Shown here piece by piece: positions 1-6,142 of a stretch of DNA of 8,996 nt. The position numbers and the translations under genes are program-made. Origin of the DNA: Dermatophilus congolensis (GTDB lineage Bacteria; Actinomycetota; Actinomycetes; Actinomycetales; Dermatophilaceae); NCBI GenBank assembly GCA_030538115.1, contig JAUNUP010000046.1, positions 1-8,996 of the forward strand, written 5' to 3'. Position 1 is the stretch's first letter; every line of letters begins with the position of its first letter. The notes beneath the pieces were generated by a model that saw only the letters and a list, made by a program, of their open reading frames with translations, was not told the origin of the DNA and ran no database searches.

Positions 1-33
1 TGCCGGTTGCATGCCGGGTCCATGCCGGATGCC
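1..33. repeat. 11-bp tandem repeat, three copies, at window edge
   Basis: TGCCGG recurs at 1, 12 and 23, exactly 11 bases apart. The units are TGCCGGTTGCA, TGCCGGGTCCA and TGCCGGATGCC, with a decayed fourth copy (CCCGGATGGCA) at 34-44. The array may continue left of the window. It lies in the leader or extreme 5' end of the Rv2175c-like gene and creates several chance ATG triplets (11, 22, 29), which makes that gene's start uncertain. One repeat per helical turn fits a regulator-binding array, but no regulator is identified. Confidence 0.5.
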
Positions 34-55
34 CCCGGATGGCACTCGTGGGGGC

Positions 56-478
56 GTGGCTGAAGTCGAGAACCCGCAGAACACAAAGGATCAGCGCGAG
101 CAGGAGACGCTCGAGAGGCTGGAGCGGATCGAGGCGTTGGTGACCGAATGGCTCACCGTGCCCGACCTGGCCGAGATCCAGGGTGTCAAGCTGTCGGAGG
201 TGCGCCGGCAGATCAAGGACGGCGAGCTGATCGCCGTACGCCGTGGCCCCAACAACGCTCCGTACGTGCCGGCGGCGTTCCTCGTCGACGGCGAACCGCA
301 TCCGCGCCTCAAGGGCACGTTCACGGTGCTGCGCGACGGCGGCATGAAAGACGCCGAGATGGTGGAGTGGCTCTTCACCTCCGACCCCACCCTGGCGGGC
401 GGCGCCAGTCCGATGGACGCGATCAACGCGGGCCGCATCACCGAAGTACGCAGAAGGGCGATGGAGACCGCCTTCTAG
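56..478 (+). CDS. Rv2175c-like winged-helix DNA-binding protein
   Basis: The 140-residue product matches Mycobacterium tuberculosis Rv2175c (about 146 residues, from memory) along its length. A charged N-terminus (1-30) precedes a winged helix-turn-helix core at about 32-62, with motifs WLTVPDLAEIQGV and GELIAVRR. The family C-terminal half follows (LKGTFTVLRDGGMKDAEMVEWLF at about 85-107 in sum, then SDPTL), ending in PMDAINAGRITEVRRRAMETAF-type helix. In M. tuberculosis the protein binds DNA and is phosphorylated by the Ser/Thr kinase PknL, encoded by the neighbouring gene. That neighbour would lie left of this window, so the link is untested here. The start is uncertain: GTG 56 gives a family-like length, whereas ATG 11 or 29 would add 15 or 9 residues encoded by the 11-bp repeat. 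None has a convincing ribosome binding site. The stop lies one base from the stop of the convergent polyprenyl synthase. Family assignment is firm; the DNA target is unknown. Confidence 0.85.
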   Translation: MAEVENPQNTKDQREQETLERLERIEALVTEWLTVPDLAEIQGVKLSEVRRQIKDGELIAVRRGPNNAPYVPAAFLVDGEPHPRLKGTFTVLRDGGMKDAEMVEWLFTSDPTLAGGASPMDAINAGRITEVRRRAMETAF

Positions 479-479
479 A

Positions 480-1565
480 TCACGTGTCTCGGGCCGTCGT
501 CAGGTCGATGAGGGTGGACAGGGCGTCCTTGCCCTCCGGGGTGAGGCCGGTCGTGGCGTCCAGGGCTGCTCGGGCCGCGTCTGCCCCCTCGGTGATGAGG
601 GCCTCGTGGCGGTCGACCGCTCCGCTGGTCGTCATGATCGCTCGGGCTCGTTCGATGGCCGCGTCGTCAGCGTCGTGCGCGCCCACCAGCGAGAGCAGGT
701 GTTCGCGCTCCTCGGAGGAGCAGGTGTCGAGCGTGAGAGCGAGCAGCACGGTGCGCTTGCCCTCGCGGAGGTCGTCGCCCGCGGGCTTGCCGGTGGTGGC
801 CGGGTCGCCGAAGACACCGAGCACGTCGTCGCGGAGCTGGAACGCCTCGCCCAGCGCCAGGCCGTAGGTCGACAGGAGGGCGCGGTCGGTGGGGCTGACC
901 CCGCCCGCGTCGGCTCCGATGAGGGTCGGCTGCTCGACCGAGTACTTCGCGCTCTTGAACCGCACCACCTTGCGGGCCAAGTCGATGCGCTCGTCGGTGG
1001 GCAGGCCGGTCCAGCCGCGGTTCGAGACGACGAACTCGAGCAACTGGCCGCCCATGAGCTGGCTGCGCATCGCGTCGAAACACGGCCGGGCCCGGCCGAT
1101 CTCGTGCACCGGCAAGCCGCACTCGGCGAACACCTGGTCACTGGCCACGAGGCACAGGTCGCCGGCGAGCACCGCGCCGGAAAGACCGAACCGCTCGGGG
1201 TCGCCCTCCCAGCCGGCCTCGACGTGTTCGTTGGCGAACGCCACATGCGCGGCAGGGGCGCCCCGGCGGACCGCGCTGTCGTCCATGACGTCGTCGTGGA
1301 TGAGCGCTGCCGCCTGGAAGAACTCGAGCGAGGTCGCCAGCCTGATTGCGGCCTCGTCATGCGTGCCGCCCGCAGCCTTGTACCCCCAGTAACAGAACGC
1401 CGCTCTGAACCTCTTGCCGCCCTCGAGCAGCCTCTCCAGCGCCGCGACCAGCCGATCGGTCTCGGGGCCGACCGGCGTCAGCAGACGACGCTGTCGGGCC
1501 AGGGCGGCCTCGATCTCGCGCTGTACGTCGCTGCGGAAGCGAGTGAGGGGCAGGGCTGAGTTCAC
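480..1565 (-). CDS. Polyprenyl diphosphate synthase (IdsA2/GGPP-synthase type)
   Basis: This 361-residue all-alpha trans-prenyltransferase adds isopentenyl diphosphate to an allylic diphosphate, supplying precursors for carotenoids, quinones or other isoprenoids. Visible motifs in order are GGKRFR (49-54), which binds isopentenyl diphosphate; the first Asp-rich motif DDVMD (91-95) followed by RR (100-101); MGGQLLE (171-177); KSAKYSVEQP (204-213); and the second Asp-rich motif DDVLGVFGD (246-254). All Mg-diphosphate ligands are present. Small residues (Ala86, Ala87) precede the first Asp-rich motif and the motif has no insertion. I infer a product of C20 or longer, but chain length cannot be fixed by eye. 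Length and motifs fit the Rv2173 (idsA2) group, which is also close to Rv2175c in mycobacteria. The start is GTG, with GGAGG five bases upstream. A TAGGCT box at 1593-1598 (minus strand) could be its -10, without a clear -35. Confidence 0.93.
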   Translation of the reverse strand: MNSALPLTRFRSDVQREIEAALARQRRLLTPVGPETDRLVAALERLLEGGKRFRAAFCYWGYKAAGGTHDEAAIRLATSLEFFQAAALIHDDVMDDSAVRRGAPAAHVAFANEHVEAGWEGDPERFGLSGAVLAGDLCLVASDQVFAECGLPVHEIGRARPCFDAMRSQLMGGQLLEFVVSNRGWTGLPTDERIDLARKVVRFKSAKYSVEQPTLIGADAGGVSPTDRALLSTYGLALGEAFQLRDDVLGVFGDPATTGKPAGDDLREGKRTVLLALTLDTCSSEEREHLLSLVGAHDADDAAIERARAIMTTSGAVDRHEALITEGADAARAALDATTGLTPEGKDALSTLIDLTTARDT

Positions 1566-1570
1566 GGGGT

Positions 1571-1575
1571 CCTCC
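1571..1575 (-). promoter_or_regulatory. Ribosome binding site of the polyprenyl synthase
   Basis: On the minus strand GGAGG lies five bases before the GTG at 1565-1563. It fixes this non-ATG start. Confidence 0.75.
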
Positions 1576-1624
1576 AGGATCTGTCCGGAGTGAGCCTAGT
1601 TGCAGTTGCCAGCGGCGGCCGAGT

Positions 1625-1662
1625 CTCGCGGTGAGGGCGGGCCTTGACGGGCTCTCCGCGAG
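1625..1662. repeat. 7-bp perfect inverted repeat around the candidate -35
   Basis: CTCGCGG (1625-1631) and CCGCGAG (1656-1662) are perfect inverted copies separated by 24 bases. The loop holds TTGACG (1644-1649), the proposed -35 of the rightward operon. It could be an operator or a hairpin in the leader of the leftward gene; chance is also possible in GC-rich DNA. Confidence 0.3.
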
Positions 1663-1674
1663 GGGGTGTATCGT
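1644..1674 (+). promoter_or_regulatory. Candidate promoter of the DUF6504-dnaE2-methyltransferase-dinB operon
   Basis: TTGACG (1644-1649) matches five of six -35 consensus bases, and TATCGT (1669-1674) fits the actinobacterial TAnnnT -10. The spacer is 19 bases, slightly long; TGTATC at 1667 would give 17 but is a poorer -10. Transcription would start near 1681-1683, directly at the LexA-like operator, a layout suited to repression. The leader before the DUF6504 start would be about 105 bases. Confidence 0.4.
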
Positions 1675-1680
1675 CTCCGG

Positions 1681-1749
1681 TATCGAAATTATGTTCGATA
1701 GATATGTTCGATAATTCAGTTCTATTCGAGCCGATGATATCGAATTTCC
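1681..1749. other. AT-rich island with five TCGA tetramers
   Basis: This 69-base stretch is far richer in A and T than the rest of the window. TCGA occurs at 1683, 1695, 1708, 1726 and 1740, mostly as TTCGA or TCGAA. The first pair forms the SOS box; the others could be degenerate secondary LexA half-sites or sites for another regulator. The low GC would also favour strand opening. No reading frame of known type crosses it. Confidence 0.5.
1683..1698 (+). promoter_or_regulatory. LexA operator (SOS box), near-consensus
   Basis: TCGAAATTATGTTCGA matches the Gram-positive/actinobacterial SOS box TCGAAC-N4-GTTCGA at 11 of 12 defined bases (A for C at position 6). The dyad extends outward to TATCGAA...TTCGATA (1681-1700). 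It sits just after the candidate -10 and before a DNA-damage polymerase operon, where LexA control is expected. A second ATGTTCGATA (1704-1713) repeats the right half (1691-1700) without a good left half, so it counts only as a half-site. The match and context are visible; LexA binding is inferred. Confidence 0.72.
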
Positions 1750-1772
1750 GGTGCTGTGGGGGCGTGATCCGT

Positions 1773-1778
1773 GGAGGG
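1773..1778 (+). promoter_or_regulatory. Ribosome binding site deciding the DUF6504 start
   Basis: GGAGGG is followed by eight bases and then GTG 1787. The upstream in-frame GTG codons at 1751 and 1778 have no comparable site, and 1751 lies inside the region just after the AT-rich island. This makes 1787 the preferred start. Confidence 0.65.
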
Positions 1779-1786
1779 TGAGACGG

Positions 1787-2080
1787 GTGAGGGTCTACGG
1801 CGATCACGTCGATGTCGTGCTTCGTGAAGGTGTTGCGGCGCCAACGGCTTTCGTGTGGCGGGGGCGTCGCTATGCGGTGCGTGAGGTTCTCGACAGTTGG
1901 GTCGAGCGCACTCCGTGGTGGCGGGCTGTGCTCACCGGTGATGCCGGTGAGTCCGCACCGCGGATGCAGGAGCAGGTGTGGCGTGTCGAGGCGGGGCGCT
2001 CGGCCTCCCGCGCGGGAGGCGTCTACGACCTGGCCTGTGCGGAGTCGGGTGGCTGGCGGCTGCGCCGGGTGGCCGATTGA
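1787..2080 (+). CDS. DUF6504 family protein
   Basis: The 97-residue product resembles the actinobacterial DUF6504 family, a small protein of unknown function often encoded beside DnaE-type polymerase and DinB genes (from memory). Characteristic stretches are an N-terminal strand pair VYGDHVDVV (3-11), WRGRRYAVREVLDSWVE (24-40), the aromatic PWWR (43-46), VWRVEAG (64-70) and GVYDL (78-82), ending in WRLRRVAD. The alternating Arg, Trp and Val pattern predicts a small beta-rich fold. There is no signal peptide or membrane segment. It is the first gene after the SOS box, 56 bases before the polymerase, so probably co-transcribed and damage-induced. Starting at GTG 1751 would add 12 residues with no ribosome binding site. 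The molecular role is unknown; an accessory part in translesion synthesis is inference from position only. Confidence 0.8.
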   Translation: MRVYGDHVDVVLREGVAAPTAFVWRGRRYAVREVLDSWVERTPWWRAVLTGDAGESAPRMQEQVWRVEAGRSASRAGGVYDLACAESGGWRLRRVAD

Positions 2081-2136
2081 GCCGGGAGCGGATGTGAACG
2101 ACGCAGTGAGCACGGGGGAGAAGGAGAGCGTCAGAG

Positions 2137-5100
2137 ATGGGTACGGAGTTCGTGCATCTGCACACCGCTTCCGGGTATTCGCTGCGGTACGGCACGTCGA
2201 CTCCCGCGGATCTCGTGGAGCGCGCTGTCGAGCACGGGCAGGAGGCGGTGGCGCTCACCGACCGTGACGGGCTGTATGGGGCGGTGCGGTTCGTGCGTGC
2301 TGCGCAGAAGGCCGGTATCGCTTCGGTGGTCGGGGTCGATCTGGCGCTCGACATGAACGAGGCGGGGTCGGCGCCGACGCGCAGCAGAGGGCCGCGCGTG
2401 CGTCAGGCGGTGCGTGGGGGCATGTTCGTCGATCCTCGACATCCGCGAGTGACGGTGCTGGCGCGGGGAGCCGGGGCGGGTATTCCACGCGGAGTGGGGT
2501 GGGCGCGGCTGTGTCGGCTGGTCACGGCCACGCACCTGCGCGGTGAGCGCGGGCGGCCCGTGACCACGGCGGGACTCATCGCCGAGCATGCACGGCTCGA
2601 CGGTCACGGTGGTCGCGGGTTCGGCGGTGCCGGGAGTGGGGTGGGTGCCGGGGATTCGAACGACATGAGCGCGCTGCTGGTGTTGCTCGGGCCCGACTCC
2701 GATGTGGGGCGGGCCGTGCTGGCGGGGAGACGCGACGAGGCGGAGGCGCTGCTCGCGGCGTGGGCTCGGCGGTTGCCCCGAACCGGGTTGGCGGTCGAGA
2801 TCGTCGACCACGGCGGACCGCCCGGGAGCATGGGCAACACCGTGCAGGCGCGGCGGATGCTGGCGCTCGCCGACGCGGCCGGGCTGCCGGCGGTGCTCAC
2901 GGCCTCCGTGCGGCATGCCGACCCCTCCGGCGCGCGCGTGGCCGACGTGCTCGATGCGGCGCGGCGGCTCGTCATCCTCGACGAGCGGCACCTCGACCGG
3001 GTCTCGCTGGCGGGGCACCTCGCCTCCACGCAGGAGATGACGCAGGTCGCAGTGCGTGTGGCCGGCGACGATCACCGCCGCCTGCTGGAGACGAGCACCC
3101 GCCTCGCCGCCGAGTGCGCCCTGCAGCCGCGCGCCGACCTCGGTATCGGCCAGGTGCACCTGCCCGAACCGGCGGTGCTCGGCCTAGCCCCCGGTGAGAA
3201 CGCCCAGCGCGTGCTCGCCGAACGCTGCCGCGACGCGGTGGCCTGGCGTTACCCCGACGCCTCGGCGCGCGAACTCGACCACGTGCGGATGCGTCTCGAC
3301 GACGAGCTCGGCGTGATCGCCGCCCTCGGCTACCCCACCTACTTCCTCACCGTGGCGAAGGTGTGCGACCTCATCCGTGAGATGGGGGTGCGGGTCGCGG
3401 CGCGCGGCTCCGGGGCGGGCAGCCTGGTCAACCACCTGCTCGGCATCAGCGGCGTCGACCCGATACGGCACGACCTGCTCATGGAGCGGTTCTGCACTCC
3501 GCTGCGGGCGCAACTGCCCGACATCGACATCGACGTGGAGTCGGCCCGTCGTGAGGAGGTGTACGAGCGCATCCTCGACACATTCGGCGGTGAGCGGGTG
3601 ACGTGCGTGTCGATGATGGAGACGTACCGGGTGCGGCACGCGATCCGCGACGTGGGCTCGGCGCTGGGCCTGCCGCCGGGCGAGGTCGACACGATCGCGA
3701 AGGCGTTTCCGCACATCCGCGCTCGCGACGCCCGGGCGGCGATGCGCGACCTGCCCGAGCTCGCCTCCCTCACTGCGACCAGCCGCAACGGCGCTGCGTC
3801 GGCTCTGGGGCTCGACATGCTCTTCGAACTCGCCGAAGCCCTCGACGGCCTGCCCCGGCACGTGGCGCTGCACCCGTGCGGGGTGATCCTGTGCAACACC
3901 TCGCTGCTCGACCGCACCCCGGTCGAGGCGAGCGGTATGGGGTTTCCGATGAGCCAGTTCGACAAGGACGACGTCGAAGACCTGGGGTTGCTCAAGCTCG
4001 ATGTGCTCGGCATCCGCATGCAGTCGGCGATGGCGCACGCGGTGGCCGAGATCGCCCGCGTCGACGGCGAGGTGATCGACCTCGACGACCGCGCCCAGGT
4101 CGACCTCGAAGACCCGGCGACGTTCGAGCTCATCCGCAGCACCGAGACCCTCGGCTGCTTCCAGATCGAGAGCCCCGGCCAGCGTGAACTCATCGGCAAG
4201 TTCGCCCCGGAGACGTTCGAGGACATCATCATCGACATCTCGCTCTTCCGGCCCGGCCCGGTGAAGTCCGACATGATCATGCCGTTCCTGCGCGCCCGGC
4301 AGGGGTGGGCGGAGATGGACGTCATCCACCCGACGCTCCTGTCCGCGCTGGAGCCGACATGCGGGGTCGTCGTCTTTCACGAACAGGTGCTGCGCATCGT
4401 CGCGATCACCACCGGCGCGAGCCTCGCCCAGGCCGACGAGGTGCGTCGCGCCCTCGGCACGATCGAGGGCCGCGAGGAGGTGGAGGTCTGGTGGCGCGAG
4501 CGCGCCGCCGAACGCGGGTATGCGCCCGCCGACGCCGACCGCATCTGGGAGGTGCTCGCCTCGTTCGGGTCGTTCGGTTTCTGCAAGGCCCACGCGGCGG
4601 CGTTCGCCCTGCCCACAGTGCAATCGGCGTGGCTCAAGACCCACCATCCGGCGGCTTTCTACGCCGGGCTGCTCACCCACGATCCGGGCATGTACCCCAA
4701 GCGGCTCATCCTCGGCGACGCCCGCCGGTTCGGGGTGAGCGTGGCGGGGCTCGACGTCAACGCCTCCGGCATCGAGTACCGCGTGGAGCCGGGACAGACG
4801 GTGCGCCTGTCGCTGGTCGACGTCTCGGGCATGAGCGAGGCGGAGGCCGAACGCATCGTCGCCGGGCGCCCCTACGCGACTCTTGAGGACTTCTGGAGCC
4901 GCGCCCAGCCCAGCCGCCCCATCGCCGAGAAGCTCGTGCTCGCAGGCGGATTCGACGCCATGTACGGCATCGACGCCGGAGGCGACGCGGGCCTGGGCCG
5001 TCGCGGCTCGGTGACCCGCCGTGACCTGCTGCTGCACGTGGCCGAACTCGACCGGTGGACGCGCAGCCACACAGCCGCCGCCCGGTCCGGATCGCGTCGG

Positions 5101-6090
5101 GGGCGATCCGGCCCGGGCGGCCCACGCAGTTCGGCCGGCGCCGCGGGCGGTGGCCGCAGCCCGCGCGTCCCCGCTCCGCTGCCGCTGAACGCCGACGCCG
5201 CTCCGCGACGTGAGCCGCGGCCGGGCGACGCCGACCCCGGCACCCCGCGCTGGGCCGTTTCGCAGGACCGAGACCGGCAAGCAGGCGTAGGTGGCGTGGG
5301 AGATGCGACGGGCGCGTGGGCCGCAGGCGGCGTCCGCGAGGCGGCGGCGCGGCAGTCGCGGGCGGCGGCTCCGGTCGTTCCGGCAGAACTGCAGCCGACG
5401 CAGCTCGCCCTCGACCTCGGCGACGCGCCGCAGCTCACAGTGGGAGTGGGCCTACCCGAGATGTCGCGTGCGGAGCGGGTGCGGGCCGAACTCGAGATCC
5501 TCGGCCTCGACGTCTCGGAGCACGTGCTCGACCCGTACTCCGACCTGCTCGACGAGCTCGGCGTGGTGCGCTCGGCCGACCTGCTGAGCGTGCGCACCCG
5601 CAGCGAGATCCTCGTCGCAGGCTCGAAGGTCGCCACCCAGACCCCGCCCGTGCGCTCCGGCCGCCGCGTCGTCTTTCTCACCCTCGACGACCCGACCGGC
5701 CCCGTCGACGCCACCTTCTTCGAAGACGCGCAGGGCCCGTATGCGGCGACGGTGTTCGGTTCGTGGATGCTGCTCGTCCGCGGAGTGGTGCGCCGCACCG
5801 GCCCGAGGGGCGTGTCGCTGCGGGCCACCGGAGCGTGGGAGTTGGGCGAGGTGTGCAGCCTCTGGCAGACCCGGGGGAGCGCGGCGGTGCAGGCCCTGCT
5901 CGCCCCTCCGCTCGAAGTCACGACGCCCGAGGCTGAGTCCGGAACGCCCGGAACAGCGCGCGGACGACGGGTGCTCGTGCATCCCTCCGGCTATCGGCAG
6001 TCGCCGTACGCCGACGTGCGCGCGGCCGGAGAGAACGTGCGCACGGGCCGCAAGCTCTGGCACGCGAGTCCCGGGAGCTCGGGACGATGA
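2137..6090 (+). CDS. dnaE2: DNA polymerase III alpha subunit, DnaE2-like (error-prone type)
   Basis: This 1317-residue C-family DNA polymerase has an N-terminal PHP domain (about 1-300), which keeps HLH (7-9). Other PHP metal positions are changed: TDRD (41-44) where TDHD/TDHG is usual, and SVRH (257-260) where NVHY is usual. PHP-type proofreading is therefore unlikely. A Gly-rich insertion lies near 153-168. The palm has GSGAGS (424-429) and the catalytic triad Asp462, Asp464 (PDIDID) and Asp622 (KLDVLG), all intact. Fingers follow (SFGFCKAHAAAFALP; HEQV), then a helix-hairpin-helix region (about 889-945). Next is a roughly 110-residue Gly/Arg/Pro/Ala linker (975-1085), a QLALDL clamp-binding-type hexapeptide (1089-1094) and an OB fold (about 1155-1240). 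The tail ends RKLWHASPGSSGR. ATG 2137 has AGGAG ten bases upstream. The position behind an SOS box and before dinB suggests damage-induced lesion bypass. The alternative label is plain 'DnaE paralog'; it is unlikely to be the replicative enzyme. Confidence 0.92.
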   Translation: MGTEFVHLHTASGYSLRYGTSTPADLVERAVEHGQEAVALTDRDGLYGAVRFVRAAQKAGIASVVGVDLALDMNEAGSAPTRSRGPRVRQAVRGGMFVDPRHPRVTVLARGAGAGIPRGVGWARLCRLVTATHLRGERGRPVTTAGLIAEHARLDGHGGRGFGGAGSGVGAGDSNDMSALLVLLGPDSDVGRAVLAGRRDEAEALLAAWARRLPRTGLAVEIVDHGGPPGSMGNTVQARRMLALADAAGLPAVLTASVRHADPSGARVADVLDAARRLVILDERHLDRVSLAGHLASTQEMTQVAVRVAGDDHRRLLETSTRLAAECALQPRADLGIGQVHLPEPAVLGLAPGENAQRVLAERCRDAVAWRYPDASARELDHVRMRLDDELGVIAALGYPTYFLTVAKVCDLIREMGVRVAARGSGAGSLVNHLLGISGVDPIRHDLLMERFCTPLRAQLPDIDIDVESARREEVYERILDTFGGERVTCVSMMETYRVRHAIRDVGSALGLPPGEVDTIAKAFPHIRARDARAAMRDLPELASLTATSRNGAASALGLDMLFELAEALDGLPRHVALHPCGVILCNTSLLDRTPVEASGMGFPMSQFDKDDVEDLGLLKLDVLGIRMQSAMAHAVAEIARVDGEVIDLDDRAQVDLEDPATFELIRSTETLGCFQIESPGQRELIGKFAPETFEDIIIDISLFRPGPVKSDMIMPFLRARQGWAEMDVIHPTLLSALEPTCGVVVFHEQVLRIVAITTGASLAQADEVRRALGTIEGREEVEVWWRERAAERGYAPADADRIWEVLASFGSFGFCKAHAAAFALPTVQSAWLKTHHPAAFYAGLLTHDPGMYPKRLILGDARRFGVSVAGLDVNASGIEYRVEPGQTVRLSLVDVSGMSEAEAERIVAGRPYATLEDFWSRAQPSRPIAEKLVLAGGFDAMYGIDAGGDAGLGRRGSVTRRDLLLHVAELDRWTRSHTAAARSGSRRGRSGPGGPRSSAGAAGGGRSPRVPAPLPLNADAAPRREPRPGDADPGTPRWAVSQDRDRQAGVGGVGDATGAWAAGGVREAAARQSRAAAPVVPAELQPTQLALDLGDAPQLTVGVGLPEMSRAERVRAELEILGLDVSEHVLDPYSDLLDELGVVRSADLLSVRTRSEILVAGSKVATQTPPVRSGRRVVFLTLDDPTGPVDATFFEDAQGPYAATVFGSWMLLVRGVVRRTGPRGVSLRATGAWELGEVCSLWQTRGSAAVQALLAPPLEVTTPEAESGTPGTARGRRVLVHPSGYRQSPYADVRAAGENVRTGRKLWHASPGSSGR

Positions 6091-6127
6091 CGGGCCGTAT
6101 GGTGAAGAAACCGTGGATGCGAATCTC

Positions 6128-6134
6128 GAAGGGA
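6128..6134 (+). promoter_or_regulatory. Ribosome binding site deciding the methyltransferase start
   Basis: GAAGGGA lies eight bases before ATG 6143. The open frame extends far upstream inside dnaE2, and a GTG at 6113 is also in frame, but neither alternative has a comparable site. Confidence 0.55.
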
Positions 6135-6142
6135 TCTCACCG

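Noticed and set aside
606..1559. 317-codon open frame antisense to the polyprenyl synthase
   Set aside because: Same shadow effect; the minus-strand frame has all prenyltransferase motifs.
1700..1716. Second full SOS box
   Set aside because: Only the right half GTTCGA is good; the left half does not match TCGAAC at correct spacing.
1562..2113. 183-codon minus-strand frame across the control region
   Set aside because: It covers the SOS box and AT-rich island and is antisense to DUF6504. Its composition is Pro/Thr/Arg-rich without a family match.
3184..5280. 698-codon open frame antisense to dnaE2
   Set aside because: It mirrors the GC-rich third positions of the sense gene, has low-complexity Arg/Gly/Val/Leu composition and no recognisable domain. 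The sense frame carries complete polymerase motifs.
5061..5395. Possible frameshift in the low-complexity part of dnaE2
   Set aside because: The same frame resumes with the clamp motif, OB fold and conserved tail, so the segment is a natural linker.
5741..6142. Upstream extension of the methyltransferase inside dnaE2
   Set aside because: It overlaps the OB fold and conserved tail of dnaE2, is Arg/Cys/Ser-rich, and ATG 6143 has its own ribosome binding site.
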